Source: Streptomyces sp. IMTB 2501 (GTDB lineage Bacteria > Actinomycetota > Actinomycetes > Streptomycetales > Streptomycetaceae). From it: a stretch of DNA of 64,000 nucleotides. Position numbers and translations under genes: made by a program. The notes beneath the pieces are model-generated. The model made no database searches and was not told where the DNA came from. It was given only the letters and a program-made list of their open reading frames with translations. Numbering within the stretch: position 1 is the first letter of the stretch; every line of letters begins with the position of its first letter. Positions 1 to 10,149 of this stretch are shown here, piece by piece. Location: positions 270,214 through 334,213 of the forward strand of contig NZ_MQUS01000006.1 in NCBI RefSeq assembly GCF_001953885.1, read 5' to 3'.

Positions 1-1
1 C

Positions 2-613
2 AGACGCCGGCAGGCGGCGATCGCCGGGGCCGCGGCCGCGACGGCCGCCGTGGCGGCCCTCGGCTACGGCATCAGCACCTGGGCCTCCGGCGGCAACGAC
101 GGTTCGACCGACGCGTCCTCCGCAGGCTACGGCGCCTCGGAACTCCGCACCGACCAGGGCGTTCCGGTCGAATATCGCCGGCTCATCGTGAACTCGGCCC
201 ACACCTGCGCCCAGCCCGACGTCACGCCCCCGCTCATCGCGGCGATGCTGAAGTCCGAGAGCAACTTCGACCCGAACCTCTCCGACCCCGGCAACCAGGA
301 GTTCGGTATCGCCCGCTGGACCCCAGGTGTGCTGCGCTGGTGGATGCGCGACGACGGCGTCCCCGCGTCGGCGACACCCACGCCGCCACTGAGCCCCTCC
401 GTGTCCATCCCGGCCATGGGCCGCTACCTGTGCTTCATCGACTCCCATCTGAAGGACGGTCTGCCCGGCGACAAGCGGTTGCTGGTCGCAGCCGGCTACC
501 GGACGTCGTACAGGAAAGTGAACGACACGGGCGGAGTTCCCCCGAAGTACCGCGACTACTGCGCCCGTGTCGCCCACTACCTCAAGGAGTACACGCCGCC
601 GGGAAAGACGTGA
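2..613 (+). CDS. Lytic transglycosylase-like (SLT fold) protein, 5' truncated by window edge
   Basis: The reading frame is open from base 2, so the start codon lies upstream of the window. The visible N-terminus is basic and then Ala-rich and hydrophobic, consistent with a signal or anchor segment, so the protein is probably exported. The core has the Glu-containing KSESNFDP segment and a following EFGIARWTP stretch, as in soluble lytic transglycosylase-like domains, where the Glu is the catalytic acid cleaving peptidoglycan glycan strands. A GTG at 50 could be a start, but the in-frame sequence before it continues the same hydrophobic segment, so I treat it as internal. Family assignment is fairly sure; the exact substrate is not. 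Confidence 0.7.
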   Translation, partial: RRRQAAIAGAAAATAAVAALGYGISTWASGGNDGSTDASSAGYGASELRTDQGVPVEYRRLIVNSAHTCAQPDVTPPLIAAMLKSESNFDPNLSDPGNQEFGIARWTPGVLRWWMRDDGVPASATPTPPLSPSVSIPAMGRYLCFIDSHLKDGLPGDKRLLVAAGYRTSYRKVNDTGGVPPKYRDYCARVAHYLKEYTPPGKT

Positions 614-722
614 CCCTGAGAGTTCCGAGGTACCGGCTGACGGGATAGGGCGGCACGGTGGAACCACTCCGCCAAGGCGTCACGGCGGAGTGACCAACAC
701 CGTTCGTTCACATGGGGGAATC

Positions 723-1193
723 GTGAACATCGCCAAGCCCGCCGCGCTGCTCGTCGCGGCCACCGCCCTGCTCGCCGGCTCCACGGTCGCGGCCACCGCC
801 GCCACACCCGACGGCGTCCGGGTCACCGGCGTGCAGCAGGTGGCCGACCAGGTCCTCACCGGGCACCCGAAGGCGCTCTCGGCCTCCGCCGACAAGGTCC
901 GGTACGACGGCCTGACCCTCACCAAGGCCCCGAAGGGGAAGGTCACCGCCAAGGACCTGGACTGCGCCTACGGGCACCTGTGCATGATCGTCAAGGGCAC
1001 CAAGTTCGACTTCTACAAGTGCCAGACCTGGACCGTCAACAACTGGACCGGCGACGGCCCGTTCACCAACAACCAGACGCCGGGCACGGTCGCCAGCTTC
1101 TACAACCAGGACGGCAGCACCCGCTGGACGTCGACGGCGTACGAGGCCGGAAACGCGACGTGGGACCCGATCTACTCCCTGCGTCCCTGCTGA
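723..1193 (+). CDS. Secreted peptidase inhibitor, family I36-like
   Basis: A 156-residue secreted protein. The GTG at 723 has a GGGGGA ribosome binding site about 5 nt upstream and opens a classical signal peptide (MNIAKPAALLVAATALLAGS, cleavage probably after AATAA). The mature C-terminal half holds four Cys residues and the CAYGHLCMIV...FYNQDG pattern of the Streptomyces I36 (SMPI-like) metalloprotease-inhibitor family. It probably acts outside the cell. An upstream in-frame start at 567 would bury the signal peptide and is rejected. Monocistronic; a strong hairpin follows at 1211-1256. Confidence 0.75.
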   Translation: MNIAKPAALLVAATALLAGSTVAATAATPDGVRVTGVQQVADQVLTGHPKALSASADKVRYDGLTLTKAPKGKVTAKDLDCAYGHLCMIVKGTKFDFYKCQTWTVNNWTGDGPFTNNQTPGTVASFYNQDGSTRWTSTAYEAGNATWDPIYSLRPC

Positions 1194-1199
1194 CCTGAC

Positions 1200-1439
1200 C
1201 TAGCGGGACAGTCGGCGGTCTCCGGCCCCCTCGGGGGAGGGCCGGAGACCGCCGACGAAGCATGCCCAGGCGGGGGCGGGGAAGAGGAGGACGGGGCCGT
1301 CCGGGTTCTTGGAGTCGCGGACGGGGATGAGGGCAGGGAAGGTGTTGGCGACTTCCAGGCAGTCGCCACCCTCTTGGTTGCTGTAACTGCTCTTGCGCCA
1401 GGTGACGGAACCTAGGTCAATCCCCTTGCTGCGCCGCAT
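1200..1439 (-). CDS. DUF397 domain protein
   Basis: A 79-residue small protein with the DUF397 signature: TWRKSSYS near the N-terminus, EGGDCLEVA, then VRDSKNPDGPVL and a terminal W-x-x-FV. Family members are encoded next to WhiJ-like XRE regulators and act in developmental or antibiotic control in Streptomyces, probably as small partners of those regulators. Its start overlaps the 3' end of the XRE gene by 23 bp, so the two are co-transcribed and probably translationally coupled. The last ~16 residues after FVGG are encoded by a terminator hairpin and look like a read-through extension of the normal C-terminus. Confidence 0.85.
   Translation of the reverse strand: MRRSKGIDLGSVTWRKSSYSNQEGGDCLEVANTFPALIPVRDSKNPDGPVLLFPAPAWACFVGGLRPSPEGAGDRRLSR
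1211..1256. terminator. 17-bp perfect hairpin, bidirectional terminator inside the DUF397 3' end
   Basis: Arms 1211-1227 and 1240-1256 are perfect reverse complements with a 12-nt loop. The hairpin sits between the convergent I36 inhibitor and DUF397 genes. It lies within the last codons of the DUF397 reading frame. Confidence 0.7.
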
Positions 1440-2271
1440 CTCTGTACGTCCTCACTGCTTCTTCCAACAGAGCCAGGGACGCCTCGGGAGACAGCGCGAC
1501 GGCCCTGAGCAGATCGTATCTACGACGGTACTGCTGCACGTGAGCCGGAAAGTCGACGATCTGTCCGGTGAAATCACCCTCCGTGTACACCATCGGCGGG
1601 GCGTCAGCGAAGGTCATGATCTTGGCCATGCCGTGATTGAGCGGGTGCCAGGGGATCGTTTCCGGCACGACTTGAAGAATGCTCCGCGTGGACCGGATGA
1701 CATCAAGGATGTGCTCCACCTGCTCGGCCATCACCTCCGGAGGAAGCGGCGTGCTCTGGATGACCGACTCCCGCACGATCCCCCAATAGGTGGGCCTATC
1801 CTCGCGTTTCCACAACTCCGCACGCGCCAATCGTGCCCGGATCCGCTCCTCGGCCTCCTCTGGTGGCAGCTCCGGATCCCCCCACCGAATCAGCCCCCGA
1901 AAGTACGCTCCGGTTTGCAGAATCCCCGGGACGACATTGGGCGCCCACTCCTCCAGCGTCTGCGCCTGCTTCTCCATGTCGGGGACGTCCGCGTAGAACC
2001 ACGCGTGCCCCACCTGCCGCGCCTTGGCGGCATCTTCACACCGCCGCTCGAAAAACCCGTCCGTCTCCAGCCGCTTGTCCACATGCAGGGCCAGATCCAT
2101 CGGCATCCGGCGCTCACCGCGCTCGATCTGGCTGAGGAACGAGATCCCCCGGAAACTCCCCTCGGCCAACTGCTCCAGCGTCAGCCCGGCCGCCTCCCGC
2201 TTGAAGCGCAACTCGGCGCCGTAGAAGCAGGGGACGCTCACCGAGGCGTCGGGATCCTTACGCGCAGGCAC
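1417..2271 (-). CDS. XRE-family regulator with DUF5753 (WhiJ-like)
   Basis: A 284-residue DNA-binding regulator. Residues about 15-70 form an XRE helix-turn-helix (GAELRFKREAAGLTLEQLAE, then SFLSQIERGERR); residues about 100-280 match the DUF5753 domain seen in WhiJ paralogues (EEWAPNVVPGILQTGAYFRG motif). Paired with the overlapping DUF397 gene downstream and divergent from a small protein plus an ATP-binding anti-sigma-like gene, it is one of the many WhiJ/AbaA-type modules of Streptomyces. It probably controls its own divergent promoter at 2272-2377. The regulatory target is unknown. Confidence 0.85.
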   Translation of the reverse strand: MPARKDPDASVSVPCFYGAELRFKREAAGLTLEQLAEGSFRGISFLSQIERGERRMPMDLALHVDKRLETDGFFERRCEDAAKARQVGHAWFYADVPDMEKQAQTLEEWAPNVVPGILQTGAYFRGLIRWGDPELPPEEAEERIRARLARAELWKREDRPTYWGIVRESVIQSTPLPPEVMAEQVEHILDVIRSTRSILQVVPETIPWHPLNHGMAKIMTFADAPPMVYTEGDFTGQIVDFPAHVQQYRRRYDLLRAVALSPEASLALLEEAVRTYRDAAQQGD

Positions 2272-2377
2272 AACTCACCACCGCCGTTTACCAGTTACCC
2301 AGCGCAACCGAAACGTCTTCCAAGGTAGGGCAACTGACGCCACTCTGTGAGCGATTCATCACAGAAAGGCACAGGCC

Positions 2378-2587
2378 ATGCAGCCCCGCCCCCTCAACGC
2401 CACCGAAACCGAGGTCGTACAGCTCCGCGACGCCCTGAAGGCGAACGGCATCACACTGCCGTCCCTCGGCGTCGACCTGGTCACCTTCGCGAGCTCGTAC
2501 GCCAAGCCGCTCATCTACCTCGGGAACTGCGACGCGGAGACAGCCCGCACCCTGACGGAGGCCCTGCGCAAGGCCGCCGGCCGGTGA
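2378..2587 (+). CDS. Small conserved protein of the WhiJ/ATP-binding module
   Basis: A 69-residue protein starting at ATG 2378 with AAGG about 10 nt upstream. It is predicted soluble and helical, with no motif I can name. Its stop overlaps the GTG of the next gene (GTGA), so it is translationally coupled to the ATP-binding protein. Its position, divergent from the XRE/DUF397 pair, suggests a role in the same regulatory module. Function unknown. Confidence 0.65.
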   Translation: MQPRPLNATETEVVQLRDALKANGITLPSLGVDLVTFASSYAKPLIYLGNCDAETARTLTEALRKAAGR

Positions 2588-2958
2588 ACCCACTGATCCT
2601 CGATCTGCTCGCGCTGCCCAAGGCCGTACCGGAGGTGCGCCGTGCGGTCAGCGAGCATCTGGGCGACGGCCCGTGCCAGGAACTACAGCTCTGCGTCGGC
2701 GAGTTGCTGGCCAATGTGATCAACCATGTCGGCGAGGGCACCCCGGTCACGGTACGGCTGACCCGCCAGGAAGGCGGCCGTACCCGACTGGAGGTCACCG
2801 ATCCCGACGCCCACGCCTGGCTCGTACGACGAAGCCCCGGCGCGGACGAGGAGTCCGGCCGGGGCCTGTTACTGATCGACGCCGTGGCCCTGGGCTGGGG
2901 CGTGGAGCACGGCCCCGGTGGCAAGACCGTGTGGTGCGAACTGCCCGGCGAGGGCTAG
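2584..2958 (+). CDS. ATP-binding protein, anti-sigma (HATPase_c) family
   Basis: A 124-residue single-domain GHKL ATPase of the RsbW/SpoIIAB-like class. The N-box is LCVGELLANVINHV and the glycine-rich lid is DEESGRGLLLIDAVALGWG, followed by the terminal GKTVWCEL strand. Such proteins bind sigma factors or anti-anti-sigma factors. The GTG start overlaps the preceding stop codon, showing coupling; longer in-frame starts upstream would run through the previous gene. Usual partner of XRE/DUF397 genes in Streptomyces; the target is not deducible here. Confidence 0.85.
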   Translation: MNPLILDLLALPKAVPEVRRAVSEHLGDGPCQELQLCVGELLANVINHVGEGTPVTVRLTRQEGGRTRLEVTDPDAHAWLVRRSPGADEESGRGLLLIDAVALGWGVEHGPGGKTVWCELPGEG

Positions 2959-2980
2959 TGCCGGGAGACGGTCCCGGCAC
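2958..2980. terminator. Terminator hairpin between convergent genes
   Basis: GTGCCGGGA (2958-2966) pairs with TCCCGGCAC (2972-2980) around a 5-nt loop, directly after the ATP-binding protein stop and before the purH 3' end. Confidence 0.55.
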
Positions 2981-3025
2981 GGATATCCGTACAGAAGTCC
3001 CAGTGCCCCCGACCCCTCGGTGAGG

Positions 3026-4602
<1,577 letters not shown>

Positions 4603-4606
<4 letters not shown>

Positions 4607-5241
4607 AGGATTACTACCTTTCGTCCCTCAATGCGATGGCCGTTGCGGGCGATCCGCCCCACGACCTCGACGAGCAGCCTTCGCTCGACTTCCTTGATGC
4701 GCTCGTGCAGCGCGCTCTCGTCGTCCTCGTCCCGGACCTCGACCACGCCCTGAGCGATGATCGGGCCGGTGTCGACGCCGTCGTCGACGAAGTGGACGGT
4801 GCAGCCGGTGACCTTGGCGCCGTACGCGAGCGCGTCGCGGACACCGTGGGCCCCCGGAAAACTGGGGAGGAGGGCGGGATGGGTGTTCACGAACCGCCCG
4901 CCGAAGCGCGCGAGGAACTCCTTCCCCACGATCTTCATGAACCCGGCGGAGATCACGAGGTCGGGCTCGTACGCCGCCACGGCCCCGGCGAGGGCGGCGT
5001 CCCACTCCTCGCGGCTGTCGTGGTCCTTGACCCTGCACACGAAGGTCGGCAGTCCGGCCCGCTCGGCGCGGGCCAGCCCCTCGATACCCGTGCGGTCGGC
5101 CCCTACGGCGACGATCCGTGCGCCGTACCGCTCGGCTCCGGTGCGCTCGATCTCGTCCAGGAGCGCCTGCAGATTGGTACCGGATCCGGAGACCAGCACG
5201 ACGAGGCGCTTGACCGCGGGGCCAGCGGGGGTGGCGGCCAC
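4603..5241 (-). CDS. purN: Phosphoribosylglycinamide (GAR) formyltransferase
   Basis: A 212-residue PurN, using 10-formyl-THF to formylate GAR in purine synthesis. Visible motifs are [38 protein letters not shown] and the catalytic region [20 protein letters not shown] with downstream [15 protein letters not shown] chose GTG 5241, preceded by GAAAGGGCCC, because an in-frame start at 5307 would add 22 basic residues with no family counterpart. The stop overlaps the purH start. A CATTC-N4-GAATG inverted repeat lies in the promoter at 5301-5314. Confidence 0.95.
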
Positions 5242-5300
5242 GATGGGGCCCTTTCTCGGGTGGCGACGGGTCCGGCCGGCGCCTCGAACCTCGTTCTGTA

Positions 5301-5314
5301 CATTCATACGAATG
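5301..5314. promoter_or_regulatory. Inverted repeat in the purN promoter region
   Basis: CATTC-ATAC-GAATG lies about 60 bp upstream of the chosen purN start and overlaps a TATGAAT-like -10 read on the minus strand. It is a candidate operator, on sequence symmetry only. Confidence 0.3.
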
Positions 5315-5535
5315 CTTCGCGCCCTGTGATACGGGGAAGTCTACGAAGCGGCCGACCGTCAGCAACGATACCGGCACCTGGGAAGGCCCCCACGGGACGG
5401 GGGCTTGGCCGGAAGGTAGCGTTCGCAAGGAATCACGAAGGGGCAGCCCTGGGAACGCGGTGGTCGTACGGTGCGTTGTCGGGGTGGAAGCTCATATCGG
5501 ACAGCCGTATTCACCTAGGGGAAGACGCTCTTTTG

Positions 5536-6393
5536 ATGCCCGATCGCAGCCTGCGACTCCTCACGTTCCCTCCGCACCCGCCCCAGGGAGGCGAGCGTGG
5601 CACCGCCCTGCTGCGTGAACGCCCGGCGTCTCCTCCGGAGGCTGGGCAGGGCGACGCGGGTCAGGGCGGGCACGGCGGTCAGGGTGGCCGTGACGGTGAC
5701 GGACCGGGCGGGGGTCGGCAAGGCGACGGCCGCGGGGGTGACGGTCGCGGGGGCGGGCAGCAGGACGACAATCCGTTCGCGCCGCCGCCCGAGGATGCCC
5801 CGGACCGGCCCTGGCAGCCCCGGCACCCCGAAGGCTCCCAGGGCCACGGCCATGGTCACGGCCCTGCGGGCGGCTCCCCGTGGGGCGGCCAGTGGAGCGA
5901 CCGCCAGCCCGGGCGCTCCCCCGGCGGCTTCGGCGAGCGGCCCGGCGGCGGCCCCCAGGGGCCCGGCGGACCGGCCGGCCCCGGTATGCGCTGGGACCCG
6001 ACCGACCCCGCCCAGCGCCGCGCGCGCTACGCGCTGCTGTCCGGCATGTGGGCCGTCTTCTTCGCGCTGTTCAGCTGGCCGTACGTGGCCCTGCTGCTGG
6101 GTGTGCTCGCTCTGTACTGGGGCGTCAGCGCGCTGCGTGCCAAGCCGCGCGGCACGAACCCGGACACCCCGCCGGCACCCGGCGCCGGGCGCCCCCAGAC
6201 GACAGCGGCCGTCGGCGGTCTCCTCACGGCCTCCCTGGCCCTGGTCCTGGTGGCCTCGACCTTCACGGTCCAGTTCGTCTACCGGGACTACTACACGTGC
6301 GTCAACGACGCCCTCACCCACGAGGCCAAGCAGTCCTGTGACCGTCTGCTCCCGCAGCAGCTGCGGGGCGTCTTGGGGGCCGGCGACAGCTGA
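5536..6393 (+). CDS. Pro/Gly-rich membrane protein, hypothetical
   Basis: A 285-residue protein. The first ~150 residues are a low-complexity, Gly/Pro/Gln/His-rich cytoplasmic region (GHGHGHGPAGG and similar). Two hydrophobic segments follow at about 163-190 (LLSGMWAVFFALFSWPYVAL) and 218-240 (AVGGLLTASLALVLVASTF), then a short external tail with two Cys (YTCVNDALTH...QSCDRLL). ATG 5536 has AGGGGAAG about 12 nt upstream; a later start is possible. The layout resembles DUF4190-like membrane proteins. Divergent from purN. Function unknown. Confidence 0.6.
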   Translation: MPDRSLRLLTFPPHPPQGGERGTALLRERPASPPEAGQGDAGQGGHGGQGGRDGDGPGGGRQGDGRGGDGRGGGQQDDNPFAPPPEDAPDRPWQPRHPEGSQGHGHGHGPAGGSPWGGQWSDRQPGRSPGGFGERPGGGPQGPGGPAGPGMRWDPTDPAQRRARYALLSGMWAVFFALFSWPYVALLLGVLALYWGVSALRAKPRGTNPDTPPAPGAGRPQTTAAVGGLLTASLALVLVASTFTVQFVYRDYYTCVNDALTHEAKQSCDRLLPQQLRGVLGAGDS

Positions 6394-6445
6394 GGCCCCG
6401 CCCGCGTAGCCGTAGCTGAGCTGCGGGCACGGGATTCGGGGCGGG

Positions 6446-8179
6446 TCAGTGGGGCGGTGTGTCAGGGGGTTCCGGGGTGTCCGGCGCCGGGTCGGTGGGA
6501 GCGGCTGGAGGCTGCGGCTCCGCGTCGGTGGGGCTTGCCGGGGTTTCGGTGGGGGCGTGCGGGTCGGCAGGTTCTTGCAGGGCCGGCCGGCGGGAGACAC
6601 GTGCCAGGTCGTCGTCCAGGTCCGAGGGGAACGGATCGTCGGCCGGGAGGAAGTCGTACAGCTCCTCCTCGTCGCCACCGGTCGTCCCGGACGCCGTCTC
6701 CGGCCGCGCGGAATCCTTTCCCTTGCCCGGCTCCCTGCCCTTGCCGCCCTTGGCCGTCTCCTTACCCTGGGCCGCCGCCTCGCCCTCGGCTCTGATGGTC
6801 TCTGTGTCCGGACCCGCTTCCGTGGTCTTGGCCGAACCCTTCGTCTTCGGCTCCCCCTCGTCCGTTCGGTTCCGAGTCCGCAGCCCCCACACCCGCCACC
6901 CACGTACCACGAGCGCCACCGGCATCGCGAACGCCGCCGTCCACGCCCCCGCCGCTCCCCCGGCCTTCCACCACACCGGCCCGAAGCTCGCCAGCGCGGC
7001 GACGCCCAGCGGCCCGCCCGCCAGCTCGGCGAGCAGGGCGAAGGCCGCCGCGCAGACCGCCGCCGTCAGCAGCACCACCCCGGCGGTACGCAGGAACGAC
7101 CAGCGCGCCGAGACCGGTACGCCGGGCTCCGCCCAGTCCATGGCCCCCCGCGCCACGAACCACCCCGCCGTCACCCCGGCCGCCGCCGGCACCACGCCCC
7201 CCGCCCAGTTCAGCAGCGTCCCGGCACCCGGATCCGGCACCGCCGCCAGCAGCGGGAACGGTGGCAGCAGCGGGGCCGGATCGGAGGCGAACGGGTGCAC
7301 CAGATGCCCGGCGCCGAGAAGGAACCCGGGGCCGAGCGCGTAGGAGGCGGCCCACACCGCCGCGTTGGGGATCAGGGCCATACCGAGCATCAGCACCGCG
7401 AACCGCCCCGTCCACCCCTCCGTCAGCTGGAGGAAGGACACCCGCGCCAGATCGCCGTGCCACACCAGCGACACCCCGAGCAGCAACGCCCCGCCGCCGC
7501 AGAGCACCGCCATCGCCGCGCCCGTGGCCCGTACGGCCGTACCCAGCCGGGCACGCGCGTCCGCGCCGAACACCACCCGCCGCACCGGCCCCGGCACCAC
7601 CACCAGCACCCGCAGCACCGGTTCGCGCGGGCTGCCGTAGGCCGACCACACCCCGGCCGCCGCCGCACCCGCCGCGACCAGCGGCAGACATACCGTCACC
7701 CCGGCCCACGAGGGGCGCAGTTCGCCGTCCGAGCAGTACAGCGCGATCGCGGCGCCGACGCCGAGGTAGCCGAGGACGACCCCGGTCCACACCGTGCACG
7801 CCGGTACCGGCGGCGGACCGTCGGCGTCGTCGGGCGGGTCCACCGCGTCCCTGGCCGCCCGGTACACCCGCCACACGGGCAGCGCCAGCAACAGCAACGG
7901 CGTCACGCCCACCGGCATGGGCGCCCCGGAGAGCGTGTCGGTACGGACCAGTTCGACTCCGTGCGCCAGCAGCCACAGCGCGGCAGCGACGTGCAGCGCG
8001 CCGCCCGGGCCGCTGTCGGGGTACGGCGAGCTGACCCACAGCGCCATCAACAGCACGGCGAACGAGGCGACGCCGAGCCCGGCCGCGACGGCGCCGCCCA
8101 GGAAGCTCGCGGCGAGTCCGGGCTCGCGGTCCCGCATCCGAGCCAGCAGGGGCGAGAGCGAAGTGCGGTGAACGGTCAT
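6446..8179 (-). CDS. DUF6350 family multi-pass membrane protein
   Basis: A protein of about 577 residues. Roughly ten hydrophobic segments fill residues 1-425, for example [18 protein letters not shown] and [15 protein letters not shown] long hydrophilic tail rich in Lys, Glu and Pro follows and ends in acidic [22 protein letters not shown] and a Pro/Thr run. It matches the DUF6350 membrane family, conserved between purN/H and sucCD in Streptomyces. The start is uncertain: ATG 8179 has GGAG 11 nt upstream, while ATG 8197 has GGGAG too close. Convergent with 5536-6393. No known activity. Confidence 0.75.
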   Translation of the reverse strand: MTVHRTSLSPLLARMRDREPGLAASFLGGAVAAGLGVASFAVLLMALWVSSPYPDSGPGGALHVAAALWLLAHGVELVRTDTLSGAPMPVGVTPLLLLALPVWRVYRAARDAVDPPDDADGPPPVPACTVWTGVVLGYLGVGAAIALYCSDGELRPSWAGVTVCLPLVAAGAAAAGVWSAYGSPREPVLRVLVVVPGPVRRVVFGADARARLGTAVRATGAAMAVLCGGGALLLGVSLVWHGDLARVSFLQLTEGWTGRFAVLMLGMALIPNAAVWAASYALGPGFLLGAGHLVHPFASDPAPLLPPFPLLAAVPDPGAGTLLNWAGGVVPAAAGVTAGWFVARGAMDWAEPGVPVSARWSFLRTAGVVLLTAAVCAAAFALLAELAGGPLGVAALASFGPVWWKAGGAAGAWTAAFAMPVALVVRGWRVWGLRTRNRTDEGEPKTKGSAKTTEAGPDTETIRAEGEAAAQGKETAKGGKGREPGKGKDSARPETASGTTGGDEEELYDFLPADDPFPSDLDDDLARVSRRPALQEPADPHAPTETPASPTDAEPQPPAAPTDPAPDTPEPPDTPPH

Positions 8180-8293
8180 CAGATTCACGCACTCCATGCT
8201 CCCAATGACACGCGCTTTCCCGTCGCAACGGGCGAACCACCGATGTGTCGCTCAATATATGTTTATCTGCTTTTTCGTACGAAAGGGTGCACA

Positions 8294-9133
8294 GTGACGA
8301 AGCTGACGCAGGATCAGCCCCTGACGCCGCCTCAGGCCTTCGACGCGCTGTACGCGTTCTGCGCCCCCGCCCTCGTACGCCAGACCTATCTGCTCACCGG
8401 GCGCCGGGAGCTGGCCCGCGAGGCTGTGGAGCGGGCCTTCCAGCTGGCCTGGCAGCGCTGGCCCGAGGTGGCCCGGGACCGGGATCCGGGGAGCTGGGTG
8501 CGGGCGGCGGCGTACGACTGTGCGCTCTCGCCGTGGCACCGCTTCCGCCCCCGGTACCGGCACACGGAGCCGCCGCCCGCCGATCCGGCCGACCGGGCGC
8601 TGCTGAACGCCCTGCTGGAACTTCCGCCCTCGTACCGGCGCACGCTCGTCCTGTACGACGGTGTGGGCCTCGATCTCCCGGCGACGGCGGCGGAGACGGA
8701 GGCCAGCACGCCGGCCGCCGCGAACCGGCTGACCCACGCCCGCGAGGCGGTGGCCGCGCGGCTGCCGGAACTGAACGACCCCGGCGAGCTGCACCGCCGG
8801 CTGCTCGGACTGGCCTCGGCCGAACGGCTGCGCGCGGCCGGGCCGGAGCCGGTGCGGCGCGAGGGCGAGCGGCGGAACGTGTTCTGGACCCGGGCGGCGA
8901 TCGCGTTCACGGGGACGATCGTCGGTGCGACGACGCTCACGCTGTGGACGGCGCCGACGCATTTCGAGGCACCGATCGCTCCGGCCCAGGCGGTGGAGGG
9001 GGTTCCGCCGGTCGGGATCATGGGGCCGCTGCTGCCGATGGGGCCGCCGCCCCCGAGGGAACAGGCGCGGCGGGCGAAGGTACGGAACGCTGCCGCGGGG
9101 AGGCCGGATCGATTGGCACCGCTGGCCGGATGA
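8294..9133 (+). CDS. Sigma-70-like protein with C-terminal transmembrane segment
   Basis: A 279-residue protein from GTG 8294 (GAAAGGG about 7 nt upstream). Residues 10-90 look like sigma region 2 (FCAPALVRQTYLLTGRRELA and the following WQRWPEVARDRDPGSWVRAA). Residues 105-160 look like region 4 (LLELPPSYRRTLVLYDGVGLD). The helix-turn-helix part is poorly conserved. After residue 195 comes one hydrophobic segment (AAIAFTGTIVGATTLTLWTA) and a Pro/Gly-rich tail that would lie outside the membrane. ECF sigma factors normally lack this, so it may act as a membrane-held regulator rather than a working sigma. Divergent from the DUF6350 gene. Confidence 0.7.
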   Translation: MTKLTQDQPLTPPQAFDALYAFCAPALVRQTYLLTGRRELAREAVERAFQLAWQRWPEVARDRDPGSWVRAAAYDCALSPWHRFRPRYRHTEPPPADPADRALLNALLELPPSYRRTLVLYDGVGLDLPATAAETEASTPAAANRLTHAREAVAARLPELNDPGELHRRLLGLASAERLRAAGPEPVRREGERRNVFWTRAAIAFTGTIVGATTLTLWTAPTHFEAPIAPAQAVEGVPPVGIMGPLLPMGPPPPREQARRAKVRNAAAGRPDRLAPLAG

Positions 9134-9183
9134 GCGGCGATGCGTCTGCCTGCGAACTGCGGTGCTGCCGACTGCGTAAAACG

Positions 9184-9220
9184 CGGTAGGCCCGCCCCAG
9201 CCAACGGGACGGGCCTACCG
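9184..9220. terminator. Bidirectional terminator between sigma-like gene and sucD
   Basis: A 15-bp stem with one G-T wobble (CGGTAGGCCCGCCCC against GGGACGGGCCTACCG) and a 7-nt loop, located between the two convergent 3' ends. Confidence 0.75.
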
Positions 9221-9237
9221 ACAGGGAGCTGAGAAGT

Positions 9238-10122
9238 TCAGCCGCCCAGGATCTCGCGGGCGAGCTTCGCCGTCTCGGTCGGGGTCTTGCCGACCTTGAC
9301 GCCCGCGGCCTCCAGGGCCTCCTTCTTGGCCTGTGCGGTGCCGGAGGAGCCGGAGACGATGGCGCCGGCGTGGCCCATGGTCTTGCCCTCGGGCGCGGTG
9401 AAGCCCGCGACGTAACCGACGACCGGCTTGGTCACGTTCTCCTTGATGAACGCGGCCGCACGCTCCTCGGCGTCACCACCGATCTCACCGATCATCACGA
9501 TGATCTCGGTCTCCGGGTCGTCCTGGAAGGCAGCCAGGGCGTCGATGTGGGTGGAGCCGATGATCGGGTCGCCACCGATGCCGACGGCCGTCGAGAAGCC
9601 GATGTCACGGAGCTCGTACATCATCTGGTACGTCAGCGTGCCGGACTTCGAGACCAGGCCGATGCGGCCCGGCTTGGTGATGTCGCCCGGGATGATGCCG
9701 ACGTTCGACTGGCCCGGGGTGATGATGCCGGGGCAGTTCGGGCCGATGATGCGGGTCTTGTTGCCCTTCTTGCCGGCGTACGCCCAGAAGGACGCCGTGT
9801 CGTGCACGGCGATGCCCTCGGTGATGACGACGGCCAGCGGGATCTCGGCGTCGATGGCCTCGACGACCGCGTCCTTGGTGAACTTCTCCGGCACGAAGAT
9901 GACGGAGACGTTGGCGCCGGTGGCCTTGATGGCCTCCTCGACGGTGCCGAAGACCGGTACCTCGGTGCCGTCGAACTCCACGGTGGTGCCCGCCTTGCGC
10001 GGGTTCACGCCGCCCACGACGTTCGTGCCGTCGCCGAGCATGAGCTTGGTGTGCTTCATGCCGGTGGCACCCGTCATGCCCTGGACGATGACCTTGCTGT
10101 CCTTGTTGAGCCAGATAGCCAT
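9238..10122 (-). CDS. sucD: Succinyl-CoA synthetase (ADP-forming) subunit alpha
   Basis: A 294-residue alpha subunit that interconverts succinyl-CoA and succinate with ADP/GDP phosphorylation in the TCA cycle, paired with SucC. The CoA-binding Rossmann part begins [30 protein letters not shown] and the phosphohistidine-region segment [17 protein letters not shown] are present. Length is normal. It is the second gene of the sucC-sucD operon, 27 bp after sucC. Confidence 0.97.
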   Translation of the reverse strand: MAIWLNKDSKVIVQGMTGATGMKHTKLMLGDGTNVVGGVNPRKAGTTVEFDGTEVPVFGTVEEAIKATGANVSVIFVPEKFTKDAVVEAIDAEIPLAVVITEGIAVHDTASFWAYAGKKGNKTRIIGPNCPGIITPGQSNVGIIPGDITKPGRIGLVSKSGTLTYQMMYELRDIGFSTAVGIGGDPIIGSTHIDALAAFQDDPETEIIVMIGEIGGDAEERAAAFIKENVTKPVVGYVAGFTAPEGKTMGHAGAIVSGSSGTAQAKKEALEAAGVKVGKTPTETAKLAREILGG

Positions 10123-10149
10123 GGTGTGTTGTGTCCTCGTCCTGAGTGC

